64,000 bases of DNA from Bisporella sp. PMI_857 (lineage: Eukaryota > Ascomycota > Leotiomycetes > Helotiales > Helotiaceae), in assembly GCA_021307315.1 (NCBI GenBank), contig JAJSPD010000128.1, positions 1 to 64,000 on the forward strand, given 5' to 3'. The notes beneath the pieces were generated by a model. It did not search any database and had not been told where the DNA came from. It saw only the letters and a list, made by a program, of their open reading frames with translations. A program made the translations under genes and the position numbers. This document shows positions 44,948 to 58,741 of this stretch, piece after piece. Each line of letters begins with the position of its first letter. Positions within the stretch are counted from its first letter, which is position 1.

Positions 44948-45266
44948 TAGAATATGATATACATAGGAGAGGTGGCATTATATAAGCTCTACGTCTGAAT
45001 TCTTGAGAGTGCAATGAAACTTCAGAAATAACAAGTTCCTGTAGGACGTGTTTACACTAAGTTCAAGGTTCTTATTGATAGAATCGCGTCATAAGGTTAG
45101 GGTTAGGTCATTGCACCGCCACATCAGCACCTCCACAGCGGTGGAATATTCATCCACTCCGCCCTTGATCACCGTCCAAATCACCACACCTCAAGGCCAC
45201 CGTTCCGCATCAAGCTCATAGCTACCTCTATAATCCAAACCTACAGACTCCTCTCCAATTTTCACA
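44948..45266. other. Intergenic, no gene recognised
   Basis: Short 319-bp gap with the VMA9 promoter. Nothing else was identified. Confidence 0.5.
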
Positions 45267-45596
45267 ATGGCAAATGGGTACATCTTACTCTACCTATATG
45301 GTTTACTACTGGCTAACAGATCCCAGCTGGAGCATAATCATCGGCCTCGTTGTTGTCGTGGTAGCCAGCGTCGCAGCATGGTTTTTGTCCCCTAAAGGCG
45401 AGACGCAGACGATCTGGCGCAGCAGTTTGATTCTGAGCTTTGCTAGTTGTTACATGATGTGGGGTATGTTATGACTTGTGATAGCAATCGGTGTAGAGAC
45501 TAATAAAGGACAGCGATTACGCTTCTAGCACAGCTACATCCTTTGATCAAACCAAGGCGAGGAGACTTGACGAATCATTCGGCGCATGAGAGTTAG
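45267..45596 (+). CDS. VMA9: V-type proton ATPase subunit e
   Basis: Three exons (45267-45277, 45327-45463, 45514-45596) give about 76 residues, too fragmented to show as one frame. The spliced start is MANG joined to WSIIIGLVVVVVASVAAWFL, the first membrane helix. Then comes the family signature LSPKGETQTIWRSSLILSFA and a second helix (SCYMMWAITLLAQLHPLIKP). The tail is RRGDLTNHSAHES. Subunit e is a small hydrophobic part of the V0 membrane sector, needed for assembly of the vacuolar proton pump. Length and motif order match the fungal family. The tiny 11-nt first exon is normal for this gene type. It is convergent with ARV1. Confidence 0.92.
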
Positions 45597-46054
45597 AGTA
45601 TGGATCGGGAACGAAGCCAAGGACGGAACAGACATGGGGAGGCATTGCGATTCGAGCAGAGCGAAATGGATGATGTGTACAAACTCAGGCGTTTGGGTGC
45701 ATTCTGAATGTGTATTGATATAATGGGCTTCACAAACAGGAGCAGAAGTTCAGGGAGCAGATATGAAGCCAAAGGTGCAGGAAATCAGATGGGTTCTTGC
45801 TGAATTGATCTTTGTCATTGGTGTGATATCTTAGAACGCTTATCCTTAACGGCTTTCTGGTTGAGAAAGCTCGATTTCTAGACAAAGATCTCCTGCTTGA
45901 CATATGGCAGCATTGTTTATTGTCCAGATTGGAATTCAGCAGTGATGTTCATGTATATCACGTCAGAAGCACGTAAGTAGACATGAGTGGTCAGACACGC
46001 AGGTACAGTAACTATTTATTAATACGTCTCTTTCGACCTTGTAATAGTCAATGC
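45597..46054. other. Intergenic between convergent genes
   Basis: 3' flanks of VMA9 and ARV1. No structure was recognised. Confidence 0.5.
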
Positions 46055-47066
46055 CTATCCTAACCCCAATCTTCCTCCCCATTCCCTCCCAAGCTCAACC
46101 AACGCCCACAACGCCTTTCCATCGGGCGCGACTCCTGAGTCCCCTACAGTATCCACACCATCCAGTCCCACCATCCAAAGTATTCCTCTCCCAACCGTCC
46201 ACCTACTAATTCCCCCAACACTGGCCAGTATCACAGCAGTACCATACCCACAATCTAGCAGAATCTTCAGCGCTTCAACGTTATTCGCCACGACAGCCCA
46301 CCCGAGACTGCGTGCCGCAGCTGGGACATCGTAGTCCCAGATCACCATCAGTATTGGAAACATCTTGGTGGAGGAGGACACGAGAAGTGCAGTGCTGACG
46401 GAGTTAGGGCGGGGGTAACGAGGTGTCAGGGATGCGAGGACGAGAGGAGAGAACGCCGAGGAGGTTAGAAAGCGGATGGAGAGGTGAAAGGCGAGGGTTG
46501 AGAGAGCGCAAAGTATGACTTTGTGGTGTTAGGGGCTTTTTGGTGTGGAAAGGATGGGGACGTACGGAAAAACATGTATTGGAAGACAATAGGTTGTTGG
46601 GCGAGCAGGAGGAAGTTACTGTTATTGATCTCGTTGGTCGGATTGGCAGAGGTTTGCTTTTCGATACGCGCCCACGTTAAGTAGACGTCGAAGAGGAGGA
46701 GGAGAATGCCGAGACGAATGATCGAGGGCTGGATTGTGTTAACATATATTTTCTTGTGGTGCTTTGAGGCATACATCGAATTGATCATGTTCACGCATTA
46801 AGGTATTGTGAAGTAAATGTCGGTAGACCTACTACTGTCAACTCTCATCCGCCAGGTTCATATTGTTTAGATCATACCTGCGGCTTGATCAAAACTAGGT
46901 CTATGAATAGCACCACGAAATCATGTTCCACGTATTTGTCGCAAAACCGCCCGCAGTTCTTACACACAGTTAACCGCACTCCATGACCGCTGGACTTGTC
47001 ATCGGCGCCTGAGTATTCCGTATAGAGAGTCTTGACTGGATACCGACATTCTATACAGATAGGCAT
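46055..47066 (-). CDS. ARV1: ARV1 ER lipid/sterol homeostasis protein
   Basis: Four exons (46878-47066, 46775-46828, 46566-46728, 46055-46518) with introns of 46-49 nt give about 289 residues. The start ATG 47064-47066 gives MPICIECRYPV; upstream codons lack an ATG. The Arv1 homology domain is a zinc ribbon with CIEC and CKNC pairs, then GRFCDKYVEHDFVVLFIDLVLIKPQ and VYRHLLHNTL. Later exons encode membrane helices (PSIIRLGILLLLFDVYLTWA, YMFFLILCALSTLAFHLSIR, MFPILMVIWDYDVP). ARV1 is an ER membrane protein affecting sterol traffic and GPI-anchor synthesis. The C-terminal part after TVGRGILWMVGL is divergent and Gly-rich. The gene appears intact. Confidence 0.92.
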
Positions 47067-48786
47067 TGCATTGGGTTTGGGGATTTCGGGTATCACTTGC
47101 CGTGGTCAAGCTTTCGGGAAAATGGTCATCATTGTCAATTGGGGAAGACGCGTTTTGTGGGCCGTGCCAAGATTACACTTCCCATCTTCGCAATCTCCAC
47201 CCAGGGTCCTACACGAGGAGTCTATCAGTGTGCCTTACGAATATTTTGCTGTCTCAACATTTTCTATGCTGTCTCTACTAGTGTTAACGTATTTGTAATT
47301 CAATCTTTGTTCTATTAACCGTAACAACTCCTATCCAACGAATTAACAAAGGGAATGGCGATGAAGAGTGCAAGCTTAGAAGCTCTTATCTCATAAGAAT
47401 GCATTTCGTTTGTGATGCATTCTGATATTATATACTATATCTTGTGCCATATGGTTAGTTTCGTCCCCTGAGGAACCCTCTGTTCTCATACCCCCAAGTA
47501 GATCTAACAATATTGAACCATGATGTACAGATATAGCATTAAAGGAGTACATAGTAGAGACCAAATGCGAAAGGATGAGCCAGAGACTTCACTTGGAAGC
47601 GGAAGTTCATCTCAATTGACACCCACTCCGCCTCATGTCTATATACTGTTAGCGTTCATAATACTTCTAAGAAGCGTTTTCAAAATGACTTCAGGAGCTT
47701 GGGAGTTGTGATGGCCAAGCTCATATGGGGTTGATATGGCGTTGCGTTTATTATCCTTTGCTGGACGAGCTACATCAGTGGCTTAGTAGCATGGTTTAGT
47801 CGTCATTAGTTCCAGGGTATTAGATAAACCATCGTAGTTCCACAGAAATTCCCAGTTAGACACTGTGTGCGAAATCGATGTCATTCACTAGATGGTTCAG
47901 TGCTGGTCGTCACATTTCCAAAAGTCTCGGCCTTACTCCAAGCTATTTTGACCATCTTCATGACAAATAAATCTGTCCAGACGACCCGAAGGACTCCATC
48001 TTGATCGCTAGCCAGAGATCCCAAAGTTCCGCCTGGTGCTTCTAGCCAGGTTCGAAGAGCCTGTGCATGAGAGCATCTTGCCTGCAATCCCATCCTCAAC
48101 GTTGTTACCAGGCCTCTCTTGGTTAATAATAATGAGCACCTAGATGAACCATCAGATTCTATGCAGCTTATCGAGTGTTATAACTCATAGCCTGGGATGT
48201 TATCTTTGTGCTCCTGATTAGGCGAGGAACACTCTTATTTATCGTTAGTACAGACATCTGAAAGTTTCAATATCTTGCTGCCTCAAGTTTGGTCTTAGGC
48301 CGCTGATCGCGATAGTCTTCAGGAGAATAGGGAAAGCAGTTGTGAAAACGTATTGCTGACAGATTTGGTGATTATTTTAACAAATATGGCGGGCCTCTGT
48401 TTACGCGTGTTCAAGCCATCTTCAAGAAATTTGTCCTGGCGATCATTCCAAGCCAACAGAACGTGCTATGATACTCCTATGTAATGCCTGCAGTCATTGA
48501 TGAGAGCTGGCCAAGTTGAATTAAGGAAAATCCTGGGTGAAGAGAAAAAGAGCTAATAAAGAGTGTATGCTCATGTCGAGGAGGCAACACCGCCTCCCAA
48601 ACATGTGTCTTTAACCGCCCAATGATCGTTTTACCCTGTACTCTGTCTCACCTCCAAGACAGCGGACAAGGCTGACTGACCTTCTTGTTACCCAGTTTCG
48701 CGCTAAACTCTTGTGCCTCTACATCTTACAACCCATCAACCACTGTCTTGCCTCTTCATCGCCATTTTAAATTGCAATTAATCACA
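47067..48786. other. Gene-poor stretch
   Basis: About 1.7 kb with overlapping short frames on both strands and no recognised family. Confidence 0.45.
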
Positions 48787-50176
48787 ATGGCAACTAAAAA
48801 TAAGGATAAAGTCCTCAAGAAGAGAGGTTTTGATGATACACAGCCTACCTCCGCTCAGAAAACACGAAACCCTTTGGCAGTGGCAGTCTACCACGCACAA
48901 ATGTTTTTGAGCAAGTGCGCAACTTGACTTCGGCTCTGGTGAGTATCTCAAGCTTTCCCCATGTCTGATGACCGTTCCCTTTGGATGTATAATGGAGGGA
49001 TACATCGCTCTACTCTATTTCTTTTCATCAGTTCCGCGAGATTTCAGGGCAATGACTAATAAAGTTTACAGTCACGAATTGAGCAGCAATTGAAGAATGA
49101 GCGCGTCAAGCATACTGCTGCCCAAGCAATATCTATTTCGAGGATCAAGGCTTTAGAAGACCAGTTCACAGAAATGAGACGTTAGATAAAGGAAGATGAC
49201 AGGGACGTCGTGATTCAAGAAATTGTCAAAGCCAACATTGGTCGATTGCAAGTCCAGGTCAAGTCATATTACAGCCGCCTTCTTACACGAGATTCCCTTG
49301 AAGAACAGCAACATAATCAGACTAAGGCTCGGCTTAGCAGTCTTGAGAGCACCTTTGAGATTCTAGAGAAAGAGCTGGTGACGCAGCAGGTCTGGCAAAA
49401 TGAACAAACAATCTAAACACAAGTTGAACTTAGTGGATTGCGGGTTAACTTGGTATGCAGTTTTTGAAATCACTTATATCTGACCACTAACTTTCCATTT
49501 TAAACAGGCAAAATTCAAGAGAAGCGAAATAAAGAGAATAATATCAATTACCAAACCTTTCAGGATATCGTCCCTAGTCAGAAGATTATTCCAGACACTC
49601 ATAACGACCCAACTATTGTTGTTGATACAACTTCCCGCAGAGCTGTAAGTCAAACATTTAAAGAATTATCTAGCCACACATCGATCATGACTAATGCATA
49701 TCTCAAAGCCCAATACGATGTCACAAGCTCTAAGTGATGGGGTCGACACCACAGCCAAACATCCACCTTAAATTTGCGCCAACAATCGACAACCTCACAC
49801 CATCAGAGAGCTTCCAACTACGAATGCCTATAGCTGTCCAGAAACTTCCAAATGTAAATTTCCAAAGACTCAATGCACCAACTGGTGAGCCTGCAAAATT
49901 GAACTTAGAACATTGCATAAGATCTTAGACAATATTCCTAAATCAGGTCATGGGCAGTTCTATATAGGAAAAGACACTGTAAGTGAGGAGCTCAATGTAG
50001 GCAGCAATACTTGGCTGATGTTTTACAGAAGATTCAAGCTTCGGGAGCGAAATCTTTCCTCGTTTTACATCATAAGTTGCATGGGGACCTCCCAAAAAAG
50101 ATCGGCGAGCATGATGGGTATTTTCTATATGGATGTTTTCTTTGCCAGAAATTATTTTGAATATTGTACTAATTGA
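48787..50176 (+). pseudogene. Decayed coiled-coil protein gene
   Basis: ATG 48787 starts MATKNKDKVLKKRGFDDTQP, an ordinary-looking fungal N-terminus. The frame then breaks after NPLAVAVYHAQ. The neighbouring frame continues TNVFEQVRNLTSAL up to a GTGAGT donor. The next exon-like segment (from about 49072) reads SRIEQQLKNERVKHTAAQ, ISRIKALEDQFTEMRR, a stop, IKEDDRDVVIQEIVKANI and ARLSSLESTFEILEKEL, then another stop. These are heptad-rich coiled-coil segments. Further downstream (49734-50176) frames such as FAPTIDNLTPSESFQLRMPI may be the C-terminal part. At least one frameshift and two in-frame stops are needed, so I call it a pseudogene. The family is not recognised. Confidence 0.5.
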
Positions 50177-53100
50177 GAACTCCAGAGCGGCGCGAGCTAT
50201 GACCCCAGCGTTCTCTTTCGAGTTCGGAACATACTACCTATATACTTAGGTCTGCAATGATATATATCACTCCTATAGGATATATAAAGTCCTACTAAGC
50301 TTAGATCAATTGTCCCGCAATAAGATTCTACAACTACCGGATCATGTCCAAGATTCGTGTGCCAACCGCTTTACCAAGCCAGTAACGCTAGCAAGCTATC
50401 TTCAAAAGGCAGGGACTAAATTATCTCTGCGAAGGCTGGCCACCAAAGCAAAAGTTCTGGCTGAATGAAAGCACCGGATGCACGGTGAAGAAAGAACCAT
50501 ATGAGCTGGCGCCACGGATAGGAGCACGCATCTCTTATAGAGATGCCACCAAAATCTCCAGAGAGGAGATTCTTGACGCATTCGAGCGTGCATGCATACC
50601 TTCTTCCCTAAAACCTACGCTCATAAGAAATACTCATAGGATCATAGGGAGAGAATGAGGCCGACCCAGTTCTTAGAATACCATACCAGTATCTCCAATT
50701 TGTTATTTTTGAAAGACGATTCTACGACAAGCTGGTTGGTAAGCATGAGGAGCTGGCAAATGCCGCCAAGGAGTGAGCATAAGTGTACAGTACATGGAGA
50801 CAGTTCAATTTTACGGTCTACTGAGGGCCCTCACAGAGGGAATACCTTCAGTGGCTAATAGGTGCGCCATAGAGTTGTTCGAGTAAACACATTTTCTTGT
50901 CGACAGTTTTAGTTTAAGTATGACTGGTCATTCTGCAGCCAAGATTGAAATGCTATCAATCAAGTTCAGTACGAAATTAATGACTCGCGTCCTCAATGCA
51001 AGCTGTTCAGTTGTGATCGATCCATTTGGGCTTATCTTTTTGTCAGTAAGGAGTAGGAAGGCGTCATGGTATGACGTGGTCATGCCTGCTCAGTTTGAAT
51101 CAGCTTATGAGGGTGATCCTATTATCCAGTTCTTTTCAGGCCGGCCAATGTTGGGCAAAGCACTAAATTAGCTAGAGCTCGCAGTGTATGTTAAGCACTG
51201 TCTTTCATCGTGTTGAGAATTTGCTCATGTCAGGTTCTTGCTTCTAAACGCTGATATGTTGTTGGTCAACTCGCTTGCTCGCCGATCTCTACAGCCATGA
51301 AGCAGCCACAAATTCAAGCCCTTTAAAACACGGGATCCCCAAGTCAAATGATCGACATGCAGTTCGGACTGTTGGGGCGGGGCGTACAACAACGCTACTG
51401 TCCCACACCAGCTGCAGTGTCACGCCTCAGATTACCTTTTTCATTACAATTGGCCTATCGCGGGGAGCATTCCAATTATGGCCAGGCTGTTTAGTGATAC
51501 AATATGCCCCTGCATATTGCACCCGCTCCCATTTCCTCATCGTGAATTTCTCCGACTTGGCTTGAGAGCCAATAGTTGCACTCGAGGCCATATTCTACCC
51601 CTTGGTCTGGTCCCTCGCAGCCACTATAGCTGCCCAAGAGCGCTGCAACAGTTAACGTCTGCGTGATGATTGTTGCCGATGATTTCATACCACCTAGGCG
51701 GCTGAACATGGGAACTGCTCTTCAGGTTGCAATGGTCGGTCAGATAGAACGCTCTGTCTTCTGACGCCTTTTGTGAATACCATTGTGAGTAGAATCACCT
51801 CGCGGTTCATAGGTGTTCAAGACTCTGAACTCGCTCGCTCAATATTCCTTCATTTGGTATAATTATCTCGTTATCTCTAATCGGACGAGAGGATCAGACA
51901 TTTCATCTTGCATATTCGATCCACCAATCCGCCAACCACCAAAGTCTGAGGCGACGCATTTCATGGGCCGCTGTATCGAAACAGGCGAGATTGGGAAAAA
52001 TCCAGGGCTATCACCACATAATTCAACAGTACTGCGACCTATACTTACCACCAAGGACTCCAAATATGAGATGTGATTAAGTTATTACATCATATCTGAT
52101 GCATGGTTGCCTTACGCGCGTCCCTTAAAGTCTGACCACCTTTAAGAGCAGCGAATAATTGACCGGTAGGCTAGAGAATCCGCCATAATCTGGCTGAAGA
52201 AGAAGCTCAATCAAGGCTGAATTTGCTGTCGTGTTTGTCGAGGCGGTGGCCATCCCCACCAAATCTAGAGGTTTTGGCTAAGATTTGAGATCTTTGGCAC
52301 ATCCACGTGGTTACCCTGTTCCGAGTTCCACCGAGATCTAGACTGCGACTTTATCTGACAGGACATATACATCACCTTTCATGCTGTTGTGAAACGAGCT
52401 CTAAGATTGTGCCTGCGTATGGGTGTTTGCATACGCCCTCTTTTTGTCGACTCCTTCGATGATGCTGGAGATTCTCGAGTCTGCAATAACGTGTCCTGTC
52501 TCATTCAAGTCTCAAAGGCACCGGCAGTACGGCACTTGCTATGCATTGGGTATTCGACCGGGCACCCTTTTCGTGGATAACATGGCCGAGGAAACGATGC
52601 CAGTATCTATTCAAATGTACAGAGGTAATTGATACTAATTATTGCTAATATTGAGCTGTCTAGGACACCCAAACTAGGAAGGTTTAGCCCTTAGGCTGTT
52701 TCGGGACCTGTAATAGAACATGGAGTGTCACCCCATACCGTTTCTTTCTGGTTCTGCACCCCAGGACTTTCTTTTGCTTGTGGCGTTGTGCTTGTTGTCT
52801 GATAATTAATGTGGAGAACTCATGCAAAATATGTGACTAACACGACTATCTTGAAAGCCGGTCTTTGTATTCTAAATCGGAGCGACTGAGCCAGTTCTGC
52901 AGTGCATTAATTATGACCTTTGCTTACTGAAGAAAACTGGATCCTTCTTCAACTAACGTTCTATGTTGTTCGTGTCGTCTGGATCCTCGAGTCCTGCCCC
53001 CTGCTTTATCCCCGGACTTGGCTCCTGTCGAGATTTCAGCTGCAAGGCATGGGTCGCAATGATCTACACAAGCCGTGGTGAACCACTCCGCTTGTTCAAC

Positions 53101-56100
53101 GTAGCCCCAGCGCAGCCAACTAGTCCCAGTCAAGAAAAGCTTAACGGCGTAAGGCTTTTCAATAGCCAGCTGTGCTGTCGAATGGTTCCGCCGTCTTTGC
53201 CGATGCAACTAAGGGGACGAGACAGCGGCAGTGGGGTGGTCTTTTAGCTTCCCCCTAAAATATGCAATGGCTTGGGAGTTATGGTGATCAATCGTCAGCC
53301 CTCTGTGATGCTGGATGTGGTCCTTGGCTGAGAGAAAAATCCGATGTCCCCCACGGTTATGCATCCGCGGCTGCTCTTCCCAATGCTGGTTGGTTTTGGT
53401 GAACGATGACGTCCTGATTTGAAATTTGATAAGATTTTACTGAACAGGATCCCGCCTTCCAAATGTCTTCCACTGGCGGTCTGAGAACTAGACATTTTTT
53501 GTGCATATCTTTTAATTAAAGAAGAAAAAAAAGAAAAAAAAGAGAATACCAGTGCCATTCATCTCCAGTAGATGGCCCTACCCAGGATCGAGTGTGCTGC
53601 AGAAGGATTGGCTATTTTTCGTTGATCCAGCTCCGTACGGATATGGGGCAGCTTGCAGGGTACAACAACTAATCTCTAGTGCTTAAACTATATCCGAATA
53701 GCAGCATCACCGCATTCCCCTTTTTGGCTTGAGCAAGTCCGCATCCACAATCCCAAGGTCTAATTATCAGCAGTTTCACCTAGTGATATAAGCAATCTGC
53801 GATTAATTCCATGACTGCTCTATGCCATTTATTCCTTGCTGTTTCCTGCGTCAGTTGCGTCGCCCGAGGCCATGCCAAGATTAAATAGAGCAGAGGGAAC
53901 GGGTGTCTTGTGAGCAAGTGGGGCCTTCCGCGGGACTGGATGGATGAACCAGAATCCTTCCAAAACACAGCCGAGTTGCAGAAGGTTAAAGTTCTTCTGT
54001 AATGTTTCTGGACATCCTCACCGCCTGTGCAGCCCTTGCAGAAGCCAACTATCCGGCAATTGGCTCATTATTCCAGCCTCCCCTGTCACTCCAGCTCCTA
54101 TGGTCAAAGTGTTTCAAACTTTACTCAGTTTGTATTTTAATATAATTTTTCAATGATATCACAAGGGTGACGGAGACAGGAGCTTTGCTGGTTAAGATCG
54201 CAGACTAGAGCCGAAACCCGACAATCCTGGCTTTCAAGGCTGAGGATTTCATGTACCTGAGCATCTATCAGTCAGCCCCAACATTTGTGGTGATAACCGT
54301 CCCTTCCCTGACTCCGCCAAAATTATTACGGGTATTTAACAATTTTTGCCCACCTTGGAAGTTGTCTTATATACTGGGGCAAAACAGGGCATGGGAAATA
54401 CCTATTTTGTATGTGGCTTTTTCGCCGACTAGATATATGTAGCCCCGTTCCCTCTTGCTGCGTAATTATGGATACGAAAGCAGATGTGGAGCGGCCCGAG
54501 CTCTGTATATATGGTACCTGTGCCGTTCTCTCCCTGAAGCATACAATCTTTACTTTCAACGTCTATAACTTGGTGATTTAACTGGCGGCAAAGTGGGTTT
54601 CGTTTCGTATATCAAGCACAAACGCTGCTTTCTTTCCAAAATCTGCTACAGGCCAATACTCCCTATCATTTACACAGCGCATTCTCTTCATCGACAATCC
54701 GATAGTGGAAGAAGTCAAGACCAATATTATAAGATACCCGTACGTGCTCTCCCAAACCTCCAATGGAAGGCATATTTTACATGCAGGAGATGGCTAAGTG
54801 ATGGTTCTTCAGAATAGAAAGATGGCTCCTCGAGAACATCAAGAAGGCCAGGGACGCGGAACTCAAGGCAGTTCTCGTAATATCGGGACCACGGAGGCCA
54901 ACCGTCAAGGCGCCGAGTCAGATACGCCGCCATCACCATTGACGGAGCACAACCTCCAACACCGCCAGAGCCCCTCCGATTGTGCCGACTATCGGATGAA
55001 CCTCTGGGCATATGAGAATAAGAAGTGGGTAATGCCGATCAGCGAGAGACTTCACAGATCGCATTGGGAAGCGCCCCGACTCGACAGACTTTGAAGGATT
55101 TTTCTTGCAGAGAAGAGGGTTTAGGCGAACTTTGGCGCGGGACGGGCTCTTGGTTTGGAATTCCGGCTTTGGTTCTTTGGGGTTTCACCCCTAAAAAAAA
55201 GGTGTTTCTCATGCTGTATTAATGAGTTGGTGGGCGCGCTCAATAAGACGTGGATCGTCGAGTTTGTAAGAGTAAAGCTTAATTCTACGTAAAGGGGTCT
55301 GCATGGGGATCAATTTGCCCGGTGACCTTGTCACAAGTTCGGAGCACCCTCCGACAGACAGAATCATTGTTAGGTTTCGTTGAAACGTTCGTGCCCAATA
55401 TTCTGGGATCCTAGATGGTAAAAGCGTCGGGCGGGGCTTAGTTGACCTCGAGGGGGAACCCTCCCTCCCCTGCATGGCGTGGGTTTTACTATGCATACCA
55501 TATGTCTTAGAACTGTCGCGCCGGAAGCTAGCGCGTAGCGTCCTGCCCATCTATCCCGGATCGGTGGGATCGACTTCCCCGGTCCAGTCCGATCCACAAA
55601 ACCCTATTTTCACAGCCTCGAGATCTTGGTCTTACGATGCGCCAAGGGTTGACTTTGGGGATAAGTACTAGAGCCTTGCTGACATTCCTGGAATATGTGG
55701 AACCTATTGTTGGTAATAGATTAAAATTATCGTTCCTTTGACGGGATGCCGTAATGATGTCGCATTTTTGATTGACGCAGATTACGAATAAGAATGTCCT
55801 GCGCTGGCTACTCGCAATTTCAAAATCTTACTAAACTAAAACAAGCCTCGAAACTGGGGTTCTGGTTTGTTACAAATGTTTCCTTTTTTTCCATGAAGTC
55901 CCAAATAGGATCAGGTGGATCGGGCTATACGCCACACCGGCTGAACAATCTTACTCCTTTCGTTCGCAAAAAGAGTGTGGGGGGGAGATCGTGGGGGGGT
56001 TCCGATTCCTGATCCATGAGGCGGTGAACGGTGAAAGAACGAACCTTATCAGCCTAGCCTTGCTCCATGAGACAAATGTTTGCCGCAGTATCCTCCTGGC

Positions 56101-58741
56101 ACAAGATCATAAGCAAGAATTAACGAAACTGCTTACAGTAGAAGCACATCATCGGTGATTGAGTTACGCTTATTCCCCTGGCATCCGGCTGTGTCGTAAT
56201 CTGGTTGAGGCCATGACTCGTACTGTATAACAGAAGACTGACGTACTATTGTATTCATGAGCTTAATCTGATGCGGCATATTCAACCTCAATTAGGCTTC
56301 CTCCACGGCGCAATTTGGCGTCCGGGTGACTCTTTGGAAGGCTCGTGATGGTTGAATCTCATTTCATGAACTCTGGTCTGACCGCCATATCTACAGGTCT
56401 TGTTCGCCCAGGGTGGCTGGGTACCCCTGGAAGTTTTAAACGCGGTCGCAGATATGGCCAAAGGAAAGCAGGTTTTTCGTGAAGTGAATTGTAACTTGTA
56501 CGTGCAAATTACCTTTCCACGCCTTTAGCGGATAGTGCGCTTCTGGAAATTCCAAAGCCTTGCCGGGTTCTACAGCTAATCCTTAAGACTGCTTCCAGGT
56601 TCCTTGCAGATGTCTCTCCTGTCCTGATATCGCTTTCAGCTCCCGCAGGTACGGCACACCACTTCCGGTACCTTCCCATGAGAGTATTTTACGGTCCATA
56701 ATTAGTCGCACTTTGACAACGAATATCTGGGCAATAAACTATGTTTTAATTATTGTAGGCCCATTGTTACATAGTCAGTGCCATTGTATCAAACAAACTT
56801 GCGCATCATTCCAAGTCCAATCAGAACCATCTTAAAACTTCCCCCCGTCCTATGAAATGGAAAGTGGAGGCGATGCAAGGCTAAGCCTACCCGAACCTTG
56901 AATTAATTTTGGATAGAGATCAGATATTTTACGATCAACAGGAGCACATGCCATGTGTATCATATCTGAGGCTCTCACGATGCGAGAAGGTTTAGTCGAA
57001 TCTTTCCTTCGGGATAAATTTGAGCACAGGAGTTTTGATGGATCTCTAAGCCCTGCCACCACTTAACCATTGCAGCTTAAATCTTGATATTCGGCATTTG
57101 CAGTTTCCGCGAAGTTTGCGCGAAGTACGCCAATTAATGTGATCGTATAAAGGTCGTTTGAAGGCTGGTGTGCCATTGTTACCTGCCGCGTCATATTAGG
57201 TCAAGGCACAATAGCTGTGAGCAGCAGTTTGCGACTAACGTTCGTGGCTCATTGTGATTGCACAATGGCAGCAATCAAAGTTAGAATTAAACTAGCTGCG
57301 AACAGATCACTGGCATCATATAACCGCAAGTCCTAAACTTTAGCTGCAGGCAGCAAACATGCCTGCCTACAACATGAACGGTTCCAGCCTCTTGAGGATA
57401 CGTTCGCTAGGTCACCGTTGTTTCGCATTTCGGCAAAGTCATCTCCTTACATGACCACGAGATCCTTGACCTGCGTGATCTATGGCCTACCAACACATTT
57501 TTTGTTCATAGGCGTATTTGTTCTGCCTTAATTTTCAGGGAATGATATATTTATACCGTCGGTTTATGCCATTGCCTCTCATGCTATGATCGCAGAATTA
57601 CCAATGTGTCGATGCGGACAGATTGACGTTAGGATGGAACGTCTTCTTAGGCTCTGGTTTAGGGGCTCCACCTACTCCACCACCTAAGATGGCCCACAAT
57701 ACTCTACGACGACAACTGACCGCTTAATGTATTTTCGGGTTCTAAACACGGAGAACACGGAAGAAATGAAATTTTCAAAATTAGGGAATAATGAGCGATA
57801 GTCGCGGTAAATATTAGTAATTTAAGCACGCTGACTGAAATGTTCTGCCCTTGATCGCCTGAGGTGCGCCGCCCCTGGCTTGCAGCACTGCGTGGCATCC
57901 TAGCGCCTTGGTCGCCGACCGTTCGGCCGGCCATTGCGCAACGGATACTTTGCTTTCCGATGGGTCTATAAGGGCTTGACTTCCACATTCTGCATCTTTA
58001 GACGAGTAGTTGCAGCCTTCCTAAGCCTTCAAACTCTTAGACCATCTAAATAATCTCACTCCAAGATGTGTGGGTGCAAATTAGCAACAACATATATGGA
58101 CCATCAAAAAAGAGAACTCCGGCGATGCATCGACAGGGTTACCCACAGTAGCCGGAGTCAACTGCCCTGTGACAGCCCTTGACACAATACGGCAGCATGG
58201 TTGTTCTGGTCGATCGAGCCACCCTGCAACTTTGTTCATTTCATTGCGTGCATACGATAGGCCATTCCCGCTTAGTACGAAGCAATGATGCAGGAGGTCG
58301 CCCGATACCTTGACTGTGGGATTCTTCAAACAATAGACTACTCTATTGGTGGATAGGCTGCATACCGGTTATGATGGTTCACTCGTTCAGCCGCTCGAGG
58401 TCCCAGACGCACCTTCTTTCTGGAAGCCCACACCGCTTCTCATTATTTCAATCGTGTCAATTCCGGCTATCTGTAGGAGTGCATTCCTTATATTCTATGT
58501 GTACCACCAACTGATCTTGTAGCTCCGTTTCTTTTCAGTTCACGTCTCTTTTGTGGAAGTCCATCTCGCCCTTGCACGTCAGTCATACTGCGACTGTATG
58601 CCTCTAGATCCATGGTCGAGCTTTGGAACTTGTCGGCATTTTGAGCAATCACGGCACTGACTAAGGACTAACTCATGAACACTAATTTTTAATTTTACCT
58701 CCTCCACATTTGCTCATCATCGAAACATATCTGTTTGCGGT
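50177..58741. other. Large gene-poor region
   Basis: About 8.6 kb in which no frame shows convincing protein character. Frames up to about 110 codons occur on both strands but overlap each other and lack domain motifs or consistent splice structure. Base composition looks ordinary rather than AT-rich, so this is not an obvious strongly RIP-mutated block. A run of A/G (53520-53546) is the only low-complexity tract noticed. No LTR, TIR or RNA gene was recognised by eye. Confidence 0.45.
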
